A stretch of DNA of 64,000 nucleotides, taken from positions 186,001-250,000 of the forward strand of contig NZ_VNJJ01000001.1 in assembly GCF_007786475.1 (NCBI RefSeq), given 5' to 3'. The notes under the pieces were generated by a model, which worked only from the letters and a program-made list of their open reading frames with translations, was not told the origin of the DNA and did no database searches. This stretch comes from Cohnella terricola. Lineage in GTDB: Bacteria; Bacillota; Bacilli; Paenibacillales; Paenibacillaceae. Each line of letters opens with the position of its first letter. The stretch's first letter is position 1. The position numbers and the translations under genes are program-made. Below, one piece after another: positions 14,756 to 24,034 of the stretch.

Positions 14756-16099
14756 ATGAAAGGTATCAAGCGGTATCTAGCTTTATTGAGTTGCGTATTT
14801 TTGATTACATCAATTGTAAGCGCTTGCTCAAGCACCTCCAACTCGAATGAGAACAAGCCCAGCGAAAGTCAGCCAAGTGGAAGTCAACAAAATGAGAGCG
14901 CATCCAAAAACGATGGCGAAAAAGTTTCGATTACTTTCTGGAATATGTTCGGCGGTGGAGACGGCGCCATTATGACCGAGATTGTCAAGAAATTCAATGA
15001 GGAGCATAAAGGGAAAATCGAAGTGAAGGCGATGACCCAGGATTGGGGCCAATTCTATACCAAATTGCAAACCGCAGTCGCTGGGGGTACTGCTCCCGAT
15101 CTAGCGATTTCACATGCTTCCAAATTGTCGGAATTGGTGGAAGCGGGTGTCGTTGTACCGATGGATGCAGCTGCCGATGCAAACGGCGTGGATTGGAGCA
15201 GTTTTAATCAGAACATTCTGAGTTCTACGATTTTCAATGACGTTCATTATGCGATCCCGTTGGATGCGCATCCGCTTATTTTTTACTATAATAAGAAAAT
15301 TTTGCGAGATTTAAACTTGCTCGTTGACGATAAGCCGGCCATTGAGCCTGGACCTGACGGTTTCGTGAATTTCTTGAAAAAGATAAAAGAAGGAGCTCCC
15401 AAAGGTGTCTCCAATCTGGGTCTGAATTCAAAAGGAGAAACGCCGTACAGGCTCTGGTGGGCTTTGTACAACCAGTTGAACGGACCGGAAATGCTTGACG
15501 CATCCGGCACAAAAGTGATGATAAACAACGAACAGGGAAAAAAAGCTGCCGAATTCTTGAACGGACTATTCAAAGATGGTATCGTTCGGAAAAACCAGGA
15601 AAACAGCTCGGAAGAGTTCCAAGCAGGCAAGGTGGCGCTTTTGCTAGATGGCGTATGGTCCACCAGTTCATTCGAAACGACAAAAGATCTGGAATTCGGT
15701 GCGATGCCAGTGCCACAAATCTATGACAAACCTGCTACCTGGATTGATTCCCATACATTCGTGCTGCCTAAGCAAAAGAAAGGCGAGGATCAGAATAAGA
15801 TTAACGCCGCAATCGAATTTGCGAAATGGGTAACCGATCATGCGGCTATTTGGTCCCAAGCAGGTCATATTCCGACGACAACAGCGGCAATCAATTCCGA
15901 TGCGTTCAAGGAAATGCCGCTTCGTCAGGATTATTTGCAGGCTGCTACCGACGGGGCATACTTGCCGCAGACACCGAAGATGTGGCCGATCAAAGATCAG
16001 TTGGTTCAAGCGCTTGAAGGAATATGGCAAGGACGATCGTCGGTTGATCAAGGATTGGACAACGCGGTCAAGAGCATGGAAAAACTCCTGAGCAGGTAA
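14756..16099 (+). CDS. Sugar ABC transporter binding lipoprotein (family 1)
   Basis: A 447-residue extracellular receptor. A signal peptide with lipobox SIVSAC gives lipidated Cys24; then a low-complexity Ser/Asn linker and a typical family 1 fold (VSITFWNMFGGGDG, AGGTAPDLAISHASKL, FQAGKVALLLDGVW, RSSVDQGLDNA). It captures an oligosaccharide for the two permeases that follow. No ATPase gene is in the operon, so a shared MsmK/MsmX-type ATPase is probably used. AAAGGGGG precedes the ATG. A perfect cre sequence lies inside the signal-peptide codons (14815-14828). Confidence 0.93.
   Translation: MKGIKRYLALLSCVFLITSIVSACSSTSNSNENKPSESQPSGSQQNESASKNDGEKVSITFWNMFGGGDGAIMTEIVKKFNEEHKGKIEVKAMTQDWGQFYTKLQTAVAGGTAPDLAISHASKLSELVEAGVVVPMDAAADANGVDWSSFNQNILSSTIFNDVHYAIPLDAHPLIFYYNKKILRDLNLLVDDKPAIEPGPDGFVNFLKKIKEGAPKGVSNLGLNSKGETPYRLWWALYNQLNGPEMLDASGTKVMINNEQGKKAAEFLNGLFKDGIVRKNQENSSEEFQAGKVALLLDGVWSTSSFETTKDLEFGAMPVPQIYDKPATWIDSHTFVLPKQKKGEDQNKINAAIEFAKWVTDHAAIWSQAGHIPTTTAAINSDAFKEMPLRQDYLQAATDGAYLPQTPKMWPIKDQLVQALEGIWQGRSSVDQGLDNAVKSMEKLLSR
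14815..14828. promoter_or_regulatory. CcpA cre site inside the binding-protein gene
   Basis: TGTAAGCGCTTGCT fits the cre consensus TGWAARCGYTWNCW at all 14 positions. It lies 60 bases after the start codon, where CcpA would block elongation (roadblock repression). Confidence 0.65.
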
Positions 16100-16110
16100 A
16101 CTAATGCGGT

Positions 16111-16145
16111 TCATGATGGAGTTACATGACGTAACTCCATCATGA
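16111..16145 (+). promoter_or_regulatory. Perfect 15-bp RNA hairpin between binding protein and permeases
   Basis: TCATGATGGAGTTAC pairs fully with GTAACTCCATCATGA over a 5-base loop. There is no T run, so it is more likely an mRNA 3'-end stabiliser or processing site than a terminator. Confidence 0.7.
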
Positions 16146-16163
16146 CGTTATTGGAGGAATATT

Positions 16164-17072
16164 ATGAATAAGGCGCCGCAGAACCAAAGGAGGAAGGGCA
16201 ATCATAATGGGGTTGCTGCGATTTTTTTAACCCCTTACTTTGCTTTCTTTATCGTTTTTTCGATTGTTCCTATTTTTTATGGATTGTATGTCAGTTTTCA
16301 TAAGTGGACGTTAGCTGGGAAACAAGGATTTGCGGGCTTGGATAATTACCTGTACGCGATCAAGGACCCGGATTTCTGGGCATCTTTGGGGCATACCGGA
16401 TATTTCGTGCTTTTGTCGACTCCATTGCTTATATTGGTTCCGTTTGCGCTCTCGCTCATTCTGGACGCCAAGCTTAAAGGACGAACATTTCTGCGAACGG
16501 TTTATTTCATGCCTAACATTTTGTCTGTTGCGGTCATCAGTTTTGTCTGGATCTTTATTCTTCGATCGGATGGTTTACTCAATACCCTATTGCGTGAGAT
16601 CGGTATATTGGGCCAAGAGCAGGAATTATTTTGGCTGGACGAGCCGAAACTCGCCTGGATTTCCCTCGTATTGATCACAACGTGGTGGACACAGGGCTTT
16701 AATATGATTATGTTTCTGACCGGACTTCAAGACATTCCGACTGATCAATATGAAGCTGCAACGATAGATGGCGCTAACGCCTGGAAGAGACTGGTTTATA
16801 TCACCTTGCCGGCAATGCGGCAATTATTGATACTCATCACGGTTCTGACGGTGATCGCATCTTCGAAGGTGTTCGGTCAAGTCTTTCTCGTCACGAAAGG
16901 CGGACCTGCCAACGAAACAAGAACGATAATTCAATATATTTATGAAACCGGGTTTAGATCGAACGAGCTGGGATTATCTACGGCCATGTCTTTTATGTTC
17001 TTTGTCATGCTGATTGTTTTGTCCTTCTTGCAATTTAAATTTTTCAATCGAAAAAGTGATCAGGGGGAATGA
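16164..17072 (+). CDS. Sugar ABC transporter permease (MalF type)
   Basis: A 302-residue inner-membrane protein with six predicted helices. It has the EAA loop that docks the ATPase (YEAATIDGANAWKRLVYITLPAM) and the C-terminal KGGPANETRTIIQYIYETGF text of the UgpA/MalF group. GGAGG stands before the ATG. It lies between the binding-protein hairpin and the second permease (3-base gap). Confidence 0.93.
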   Translation: MNKAPQNQRRKGNHNGVAAIFLTPYFAFFIVFSIVPIFYGLYVSFHKWTLAGKQGFAGLDNYLYAIKDPDFWASLGHTGYFVLLSTPLLILVPFALSLILDAKLKGRTFLRTVYFMPNILSVAVISFVWIFILRSDGLLNTLLREIGILGQEQELFWLDEPKLAWISLVLITTWWTQGFNMIMFLTGLQDIPTDQYEAATIDGANAWKRLVYITLPAMRQLLILITVLTVIASSKVFGQVFLVTKGGPANETRTIIQYIYETGFRSNELGLSTAMSFMFFVMLIVLSFLQFKFFNRKSDQGE

Positions 17073-17075
17073 TGC

Positions 17076-17915
17076 ATGCCTGAACATGCCAGTAGAAAGC
17101 TTAGCTTGCCCGTTCTTCTACTTTATATCGTCGCGTTTAGTCTGGCCATCATCTGTATTGTTCCGATATTGTGGATGGTCGTCACTTCCCTCAAGCCGGA
17201 AGGGTCGGTGATCGGCGAGATCGGCAGAAGGTTTTTGCCGCCGTTCACTTTTGAGAACTATCAGTATATTTTTGAAAGTGCACCGATCGTCAGGTGGACG
17301 ATGAACAGTTTATTCGTTTCGATGGTCGTGCCTATCCTTAGCTTAATCAATGCGTCACTGGCTGCCTACGCCTTGTCGAAAATCAATTTCAGCTACAAGA
17401 AAATCGTATTCTGGGTCATTCTGAGCGGGATGATGCTGCCGGGCGAAGCAACAATCGTTTCGTTATATATGGTCGCTAATGGATTGGATATATTGGATTC
17501 CTACTACGCCTTGATATTGCCGGCGCTGGCAGGTCCTCTCGGTGTCGTCATTATCAGACAGTTCTATGACGGCATTCCGAACGAATTGGTGGATGCGGCC
17601 AAAATCGACGGCTGCGGCCTGTTTAAAACCTGGTGGAACATTTTTCTTCCCTTGTCCAAGCCTGTTATGGCTGCATTGTTTATTTTTTCTTTTCTGGGAA
17701 CGTGGAACGACTTTCTGTGGCCCTTTTTGTCCATTCAGACGGAAGAGCTATATACGTTACCGATCGGCATTCCTTTCTTCATGAGCTCGTACAATCAGGA
17801 CGAAACGCTGCCGATGACCGTAAATGCATACGCATCCGTTCCGATTATTATCGTGTTTATATTCTTCCAGAAATACATTGTCAAAGGAATTACATTTACA
17901 GGCATTAAAGGTTGA
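17076..17915 (+). CDS. Sugar ABC transporter permease (MalG type)
   Basis: A 279-residue partner permease with six helices and EAA-loop residues VDAAKIDGCGLFKTWWNIFLPL. The C-terminus QKYIVKGITFTGIKG is typical of the UgpE/MalG group. It starts three bases after the first permease and is followed at 46 bases by the PLP enzyme gene. Confidence 0.93.
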   Translation: MPEHASRKLSLPVLLLYIVAFSLAIICIVPILWMVVTSLKPEGSVIGEIGRRFLPPFTFENYQYIFESAPIVRWTMNSLFVSMVVPILSLINASLAAYALSKINFSYKKIVFWVILSGMMLPGEATIVSLYMVANGLDILDSYYALILPALAGPLGVVIIRQFYDGIPNELVDAAKIDGCGLFKTWWNIFLPLSKPVMAALFIFSFLGTWNDFLWPFLSIQTEELYTLPIGIPFFMSSYNQDETLPMTVNAYASVPIIIVFIFFQKYIVKGITFTGIKG

Positions 17916-17960
17916 GCTTAAGCGCATTTGATGCATTGGTGGAGAGAAGGAGTGTGGCAT

Positions 17961-19127
17961 ATGAGCGTAATAGAAAAGAGGAAAACGCTATATACCGCTG
18001 TAGCTGCAGACGAATATGATACAAGGCATCACGGAGCAATCAATTTTCCTTTATATCAGAACAGCCTGTTTGCGTTCGAGACCCATGAAGCATTCGATAG
18101 GGCCATGGCGGATGCAGGAAGAGAGCATCACATTTACTCGCGGGGCAACAATCCAACCGTCCGGTATCTTGAAGAGAAAATTTCGGAACTCGAAGGCGGC
18201 GAGAGTGCCAAATGCTTCGCCTCCGGCATGGGTGCGATTTCGGCTGCGGTACTGTCCATCGTGGCGCAAGGCGACCATATTGTTTGCGTGAATCAAGCCT
18301 ATGGACCTACACGCGAATTTCTCGGCTCATACTTGCAGCGCTTCGGCATTGAAACGACATTCGTGGACGGCAGCTTGCTGGAAAATTGGCGAAATGCGGT
18401 ACGGCCAAACACGAAGCTGTTCTATTTAGAAAGCCCGACAACAATGATGTTCGAGTTGCAGGATATTCCCGCCTGCACGGAGTTGGCCAAGCAAATCGGC
18501 GCGGCAACGATTATCGACGGTACATGGGCGACCCCATGCTTTCAGCAGCCGCTTGCTATGGGGGTCGATCTTGTCATTCATTCGATTTCAAAATATTTGT
18601 CCGGACATAGTGATTGTATCGGCGGCGTCGTAATCGGTTCCAACCGTTGGATGGATCGTTTATCGCGCACGGAATATATGCTTTTTGGCGGAGTAATGAC
18701 GGCGCATACGGCGGCTGCGGTCATGAGAGGGCTGCGTACGCTGCCGCTCCGAATGGAAAGACACGAGAGCAGCGGTCTTCGGGTTGCTATGCATCTTAGC
18801 AACCAGCCTTATGTCACGCGCGTCAATCATCCCGGTTTGCCGTTTCATCCGCAATACGATTTGGCGCGCCGCCAGCTGACGGGGTACAGCAGCTTATTTT
18901 CTTTCGAATCGAATGAACCGCCCGAGAAGTTGAAGGAATTCGCGAACCGTCTGGGCTTATTTAAGATCGGGGTCAGCTGGGGCGGTTATGAGAGTCTGAT
19001 TACGGTAAATAGAGTTCAACCGGATCAGTCTTCCGACGAAAAAGTTGTCGTTCGCGTTTATGTCGGATTGGAAGACCCCGATGATCTCATTCAAGATATC
19101 GACGCAGCATGGGCTTCATTGAACTAA
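17961..19127 (+). CDS. PLP-dependent enzyme of the cystathionine gamma-synthase family
   Basis: A 388-residue Cys/Met-metabolism PLP enzyme. YSRGNNPT (the YSRxxNPT phosphate/active-site motif), FASGMGAISAAV (PLP phosphate loop), DGTWATP (Asp that holds the pyridine N) and the Schiff-base Lys211 in HSISKYLSGHSD are all present, so it should be active. Members perform beta/gamma elimination or replacement on sulfur amino acids and O-acyl-homoserines. AGAAGGAG precedes the ATG at 17961; an in-frame ATG at 17928 has no RBS. It stands between a sugar importer and a GH2 enzyme, which is not the usual sulfur-metabolism setting, so the real substrate may be an amino-acid-linked sugar or thio-compound. 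That is inference. Confidence 0.88.
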   Translation: MSVIEKRKTLYTAVAADEYDTRHHGAINFPLYQNSLFAFETHEAFDRAMADAGREHHIYSRGNNPTVRYLEEKISELEGGESAKCFASGMGAISAAVLSIVAQGDHIVCVNQAYGPTREFLGSYLQRFGIETTFVDGSLLENWRNAVRPNTKLFYLESPTTMMFELQDIPACTELAKQIGAATIIDGTWATPCFQQPLAMGVDLVIHSISKYLSGHSDCIGGVVIGSNRWMDRLSRTEYMLFGGVMTAHTAAAVMRGLRTLPLRMERHESSGLRVAMHLSNQPYVTRVNHPGLPFHPQYDLARRQLTGYSSLFSFESNEPPEKLKEFANRLGLFKIGVSWGGYESLITVNRVQPDQSSDEKVVVRVYVGLEDPDDLIQDIDAAWASLN

Positions 19128-19160
19128 AACAAACAAGAGAAGCAAAGGAGAGGTAATGCC

Positions 19161-20930
19161 ATGTCGTTAACCATGTATAGACCTGATTATCCAAGACCGC
19201 AATTCGTTCGCGAGGACTGGCAAAATTTGAACGGAGAATGGAATTTCCGATTTGATGACAAGAACCGGGGGGAAGCCGAGCAATGGTATCGGAAGTTCGA
19301 GGCCGATCTTGCAATTCAGGTACCATTTGTCTACGAGACGAAAGCAAGCGGCATCGAAGATACGAGCTTTCATCCGTACGTATGGTACCAGCGCCATTTT
19401 TCGATTCCGGCCGAGCAGCGCGACAAGCGAACGCTGCTGCACTTCCAAGCCGTCGATTACACGGCTAAAGTGTGGGTTAACGGATCTTATATCGGCAGTC
19501 ACGAGGGCGGCTATTCCGCGTTCTCCTTCGACATCACTCCTTATCTTGTGGACGGAGATAACCTTCTCGTCGTGAAGGCGGAGGACAGCGAAGATTGTAC
19601 GCAGCCTCGAGGGAAGCAACGTTGGAGAAAGGACAACTTCGCCTGCTGGTACGTACAGACGACGGGAATATGGCAGACCGTTTGGCTGGAATATGTCAGC
19701 GAGCAATACGTTCAGTCGGCGAAAATCACCCCGGATCTGGATGCAAACGCCGTGCGTTTCGATTACCGCGTCGGCGGACTTTCGCCTCAAGGGGTCCAGC
19801 ACAACGGAAACTATTATTTGACAACGAAGATCACGCTGGATGGGCAGCTCATTAAAGAAACCGGGATAACGGTCGACCGTTCGGCTTTGTCGCTTACCGT
19901 CGATCTGATCAGCGAAACGCCGGAGTGGCGGATTCAAACCTGGAGTCCGGAAAATCCGAAGCTGTATGAGGTCGAATTCATTCTAAACGACGGAAACGGG
20001 ACGATCGATCGCGTGCATTCCTATTTCGGTCTTCGGAAAGTGTCCATCCAGAAGGGCAAAGTATTATTGAATAACTTACAAATCTATCAACGTCTGATTC
20101 TGGATCAAGGCTACTGGACGGACAGCCATTTGACTCCGCCATCGGAAGAAGCCATCATCGAAGATATCGATAAAATACTGGCGATGGGATATAACGGCGT
20201 ACGCAAGCACCAAAAAATCGAAGACGCTCGATTCCTGTATTGGTGCGATGTGAAAGGCTTGCTGGTATGGTCCGAGATGGCTGCGACCTATGAGTTCAAC
20301 GATCTTGCGATCAATCGCTTTACACGGGAATGGCAGGATATCGTTGAGCAGCATTACAATCACCCGTGCATCATTACGTGGGTGCCATTCAACGAATCCT
20401 GGGGAATTGCCAACGTATTCACAAACCGCAAGCAGCAGAGCTTCACGGAAGCCATCTATCATTTGACGAAATCTTTCGACCCGTACCGTCCGGTCGTCGT
20501 AAACGACGGCTGGGAGCATACGATCTCGGACATTATTACGCTGCATGATTACGAGGAGTCCGGTGACAAATTCGCCATTCGCTACGAGAACAAGGATGCA
20601 ATTACGAGCAACGAAATCTCGCACATGAATTGGAAATATGCAATGGCGCAAGGCTACGGATATAGGGGACAGCCGATTATTATCAGCGAGTTCGGAGGCA
20701 TCGCATTTCAGTCAGAATCCGGCTGGGGATATGGAAATCAGGTTGCTTCGGAGGAGGCATTTCTTGAGCGCTTCCGTAATATTACGCAGGCGATTAAGAG
20801 CACCGAATATATATGCGGTTTCTGCTATACGCAAGTCACCGATGTACAGCAGGAAGTGAATGGGCTGCTGTACGAGGATCGGACGCCTAAGATCGAGATG
20901 GCAAAAATCAAGGAGATCAATCTGGCCTAG
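19161..20930 (+). CDS. Glycoside hydrolase family 2
   Basis: A 589-residue GH2 enzyme (beta-galactosidase/glucuronidase superfamily), without signal peptide. Order: N-terminal jelly-roll sugar-binding domain (about 10-180, NLNGEWNFRFD, WYQRHF, HEGGYSAFSFDIT), an Ig-like middle domain (about 185-295), and a TIM barrel (about 300-585). The acid/base is Glu412 (PFNESWG) and the nucleophile Glu510 (IISEFGG). It cleaves a beta-glycoside in the cytoplasm with retention. It ends the GntR operon and is followed by a terminator. The sugar specificity is open. Confidence 0.9.
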   Translation: MSLTMYRPDYPRPQFVREDWQNLNGEWNFRFDDKNRGEAEQWYRKFEADLAIQVPFVYETKASGIEDTSFHPYVWYQRHFSIPAEQRDKRTLLHFQAVDYTAKVWVNGSYIGSHEGGYSAFSFDITPYLVDGDNLLVVKAEDSEDCTQPRGKQRWRKDNFACWYVQTTGIWQTVWLEYVSEQYVQSAKITPDLDANAVRFDYRVGGLSPQGVQHNGNYYLTTKITLDGQLIKETGITVDRSALSLTVDLISETPEWRIQTWSPENPKLYEVEFILNDGNGTIDRVHSYFGLRKVSIQKGKVLLNNLQIYQRLILDQGYWTDSHLTPPSEEAIIEDIDKILAMGYNGVRKHQKIEDARFLYWCDVKGLLVWSEMAATYEFNDLAINRFTREWQDIVEQHYNHPCIITWVPFNESWGIANVFTNRKQQSFTEAIYHLTKSFDPYRPVVVNDGWEHTISDIITLHDYEESGDKFAIRYENKDAITSNEISHMNWKYAMAQGYGYRGQPIIISEFGGIAFQSESGWGYGNQVASEEAFLERFRNITQAIKSTEYICGFCYTQVTDVQQEVNGLLYEDRTPKIEMAKIKEINLA

Positions 20931-20953
20931 AGAAAGAATCGTCGATACGCGAA

Positions 20954-21005
20954 AAGCACGCCCCCCAATGGATTACGGCAATCCGTCGGGAGGCGTGCTT
21001 TTTTT
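20954..21005 (+). terminator. Terminator of the GntR glycan operon
   Basis: AAGCACGCC (20954-20962) pairs with GGCGTGCTT (20992-21000), followed by a run of T to 21005. Confidence 0.85.
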
Positions 21006-21023
21006 GTCAACAATTCACGTTAT

Positions 21024-22952
21024 TCACTTTTGATAGCAATTAATTCCCTTGTCAATAAGCAGTTTAATGAATAGCCCGCCCTGAACGGATCTGTTTTGGA
21101 ATTCTAGTATTTTTGCAGTGGTCGTTGAATAAAAATCCGTCATCGGAACACGGCTTTCCGACTCGTTATACGCAATCCACAGGCGATCTACGATGGTCGT
21201 GAAATCTTCCTTGTTATCGCAGAGCGTTGCGCTCCACACCAGCCAGTCCGATTTGGTATAGGTGTTGCGATTATCCAGCATAAGGCCGTAAGGGCCGGAA
21301 TGCTTCTCGATATAAGCTTTCGTCTCCGCCTTGAAAGTATCTTTAGGGAATAAATTCAGACCGAAAATTTGATCCCATACCGCATTGTATTTCATGCTAA
21401 AGGAACCGGGACGATCGAATGCCAGACGGAAAGTTCCGTCTTCATTTGCGGCCATAACCAGCCATTTCTCAACCATGGAACCGGCGATTTTCATCAGTTC
21501 CTCTGCTTTGTCCTCATTTCCGGCTAAGCGGTTCAGAAGGGAGAAACTGGCGATTCCCATAATGGCTTTAATCGACAAATTGCAGTTATGGGCCAGATGC
21601 CCCGCGAAATCGTCCGTACATAACTGGTTATCTGGATCAACGCCGTTATCGATAAGGTAATTGCACCATTTTTCGAGATGGCTCCAATTCGCCTGAGCGA
21701 AAGAAATGTCATTTTCCGCAAGCGCGACTGCCGCGCAACAGATCAGCATATTCCCGCATTCTTCTACCGGCATCTGCCAATCAGGGCATGTCCCTTTGCT
21801 ATAAACCTGTCCGTTAAGAAGCGGATAGGTCCCGACATCGTGCGGAGCAAAATCGAAATGCCAAACATCCATGGAGGCATATTTGAAAATCGGTCTTAGC
21901 ATCCCTTTTACAAGCTCGGGGTTATAAATCAAAAATTGCGGGATGGAAGGGTAGGTTACGTCAACAGTGGCGGCGCAACCGTTACTGAAATTCTCCTTGG
22001 AAATAAACAGCACATCTCCGTTGGGATCCACACAAACTTTATGAGCAGCTATAGCCTGCCGGTAGGCAAGGGATAACAGCTCCGCGTATTTCTCATTGCC
22101 TGATTCTTTGGCATCCTGATACAGCTTGGACGAAAAGAGTTCGCATTTCTTGAAAAGACGATCATATTCGCTCAGTGCTTGCCGAATCGCTTCCTCGATG
22201 GTTTGGCCGTCTTTTTTCCAATAAGCATTCAGAGGCTCGTGAAAATATTCTATCGACTTGATATCGTCATAAGCGACGGCAAACAGTCCGTCCGAATTAT
22301 GTTCCGTATCCAGCGCGATCGACAGCGACACCGTATGGTTTAGGGTGCCATAATTATTCGTACCAGCTGAGGATGAAACAACGGCCTGATTATGATTTGA
22401 AGCGAGATATAGGTATCCCCAATTGATTCTTATATCATCACCGGCTGCGGATAATACGTTCTGGATTTTACTGCCGACCCTGCCGCAGGTAAAGCCCGGT
22501 TGGCTAAGATCGGCATATTCGGTCGGAAACTCGTATTTCAAATTTTGGCATAACTCGTCATCCACCGTTATGGTAATCGTCACGCTATGGTTTTTCCCGT
22601 CATTGGACCGGACTTTCGAATGAATATAAGATACGGGTCTGGACAACAGGTTCAAATCATCCATCAGAAGGGGAGTCGTGAATGTCACTTCTAATTGAAT
22701 CTCGTCACATACGAAACGGTAGGCGGTTGAGAGTGCAGTGATGTCCAGGCTGGTTTGTTCCATTTTCAAGCTGTTTGGCGTATCGCCCATAAATAGATAC
22801 TCATTGCCATCTACCGAAGCAATGCCGGTCATCCGGTGAGGTTTGCCCGTCCAATGCTTGGTGTCCGAATCATTCAGACGATTGTCCATCGACCATACTG
22901 AAAAATAAGGATCTACAGTAATAAGTGGAACAGCTGGAGCCCGCAAATTCAT
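21024..22952 (-). CDS. GtaA/DUF4965-family (glutaminase A-like) protein
   Basis: A 642-residue protein of the family named after fungal glutaminase GtaA (DUF5127, DUF4965 and DUF1793 segments in order). Typical text: PLITVDPYFSVWSM near the start, TGKPHRMTGIASVDG, DFAPHDVGTYPLLNGQ and MPVEECGNMLI in an alpha/alpha barrel. Many bacterial members sit in glycan loci and their reaction is unproven. No signal peptide is seen. AGGAGG precedes the chosen ATG; an in-frame ATG 14 codons upstream lacks one. It is divergent from an AraC regulator, likely its controller, and convergent with the GH2 operon. Confidence 0.85.
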   Translation of the reverse strand: MNLRAPAVPLITVDPYFSVWSMDNRLNDSDTKHWTGKPHRMTGIASVDGNEYLFMGDTPNSLKMEQTSLDITALSTAYRFVCDEIQLEVTFTTPLLMDDLNLLSRPVSYIHSKVRSNDGKNHSVTITITVDDELCQNLKYEFPTEYADLSQPGFTCGRVGSKIQNVLSAAGDDIRINWGYLYLASNHNQAVVSSSAGTNNYGTLNHTVSLSIALDTEHNSDGLFAVAYDDIKSIEYFHEPLNAYWKKDGQTIEEAIRQALSEYDRLFKKCELFSSKLYQDAKESGNEKYAELLSLAYRQAIAAHKVCVDPNGDVLFISKENFSNGCAATVDVTYPSIPQFLIYNPELVKGMLRPIFKYASMDVWHFDFAPHDVGTYPLLNGQVYSKGTCPDWQMPVEECGNMLICCAAVALAENDISFAQANWSHLEKWCNYLIDNGVDPDNQLCTDDFAGHLAHNCNLSIKAIMGIASFSLLNRLAGNEDKAEELMKIAGSMVEKWLVMAANEDGTFRLAFDRPGSFSMKYNAVWDQIFGLNLFPKDTFKAETKAYIEKHSGPYGLMLDNRNTYTKSDWLVWSATLCDNKEDFTTIVDRLWIAYNESESRVPMTDFYSTTTAKILEFQNRSVQGGLFIKLLIDKGINCYQK

Positions 22953-23083
22953 TTCAATTCCTCCTGTTTTCGCCCTGGATTGAGTATGATGCAAAAAACT
23001 GATGTATCGCTTATGGTTTAATTTATCATTTTAATTGGGCTATAATAATAGAGAATATAATCACAAATGTGAGGATTATCATC

Positions 23084-23899
23084 ATGCGTGAAGAAGTATA
23101 TAACTTTTGGCAGATGTGCGATTCCAAGTATCCATTAAATGTCGTCATGTCGGGCATCTCTTATTGCGACAAAAATTACCGGATCGAGCGGCATGGACAG
23201 AACCTGTTTTCGTTCGAGTACATCATCGATGGCAGTGGCGTTCTGGAGATTAACTCCCAAACCGTATACCCTCAAAAAAATGACGTCTACATTTTGACTC
23301 GAGACAGCGATCACGTGTATTATTCCAGCGAAGATCATCCGTGGACTAAAATCTGGGTTGTTTTTTACGGGGAATTTGCCGAATATTTATTCAAGCAGTA
23401 CCTACCTGCGGATACGTATATCGTAAAGGACTGCAGCATTCTTTCTTATATGAATGAAATCATCAACATCTCGTCGGCCAGCAATAAGAGTTATTCCGAA
23501 TTGATCGACGAAGTCTCGGTTATGCTGCTCAAGATCGTTTTGCATCTAAAAAACCATTTGGAGCACAAAGTGCTCTCCGCTGCGGAGCAGATCAAATTAT
23601 GCCTGGACGTAAACATTGAAAACAAGCTGGATATGGACGATGTTTGCATCCAGCTCGGATATTCAAAAAACCATATCATCAAGCTGTTTCGGGAAACGTA
23701 CGGGATTACTCCTTATGCTTATTTCAGAAAGCACAAAGTCGAACTTGCCAAGCATTATTTGCTAAATACTCATCTCACCATCAACGAAATCTCCGTCAAG
23801 CTGAATTTTGCGGATCAGCATTATTTTTCTTCGACTTTTAGCGATATTGTCGGCATTCCACCATCCAAATATCGGAAAAGCAATAAAACGGAAAGATAG
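23084..23899 (+). CDS. AraC-family regulator
   Basis: A 271-residue regulator: N-terminal cupin-type arm and barrel (RHGQNLFSFEYIIDGSGVLEI, YILTRDSDHVYYSSEDHPW, about 20-110) and a C-terminal AraC HTH (about 175-268, LDMDDVCIQLGYSKNHIIKL, PPSKYRK). The ATG at 23084 is used with GAGG in front; a GTG at 23069 is also open. It is divergent from the GtaA-like gene, with a TTAATT/TATAAT promoter (23018-23046) between, and probably activates that gene when a carbohydrate is present. Confidence 0.88.
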   Translation: MREEVYNFWQMCDSKYPLNVVMSGISYCDKNYRIERHGQNLFSFEYIIDGSGVLEINSQTVYPQKNDVYILTRDSDHVYYSSEDHPWTKIWVVFYGEFAEYLFKQYLPADTYIVKDCSILSYMNEIINISSASNKSYSELIDEVSVMLLKIVLHLKNHLEHKVLSAAEQIKLCLDVNIENKLDMDDVCIQLGYSKNHIIKLFRETYGITPYAYFRKHKVELAKHYLLNTHLTINEISVKLNFADQHYFSSTFSDIVGIPPSKYRKSNKTER

Positions 23900-24034
23900 C
23901 TGGGGCTGGGTCTAAAACTAGGACCAACCAGTCGTATGTTTTGGAGGGCCACGGAGTAGTTAAAATTACAACAAAATTAATAGCCCTGGAGCGAGATATC
24001 TTTATGAACAAGAAAAACAAAGGAGAAGATGACC

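Noticed and set aside
19167..19937. Minus-strand frame of 256 codons inside the GH2 gene
   Set aside because: Antisense to the sugar-binding domain of a complete GH2 enzyme.
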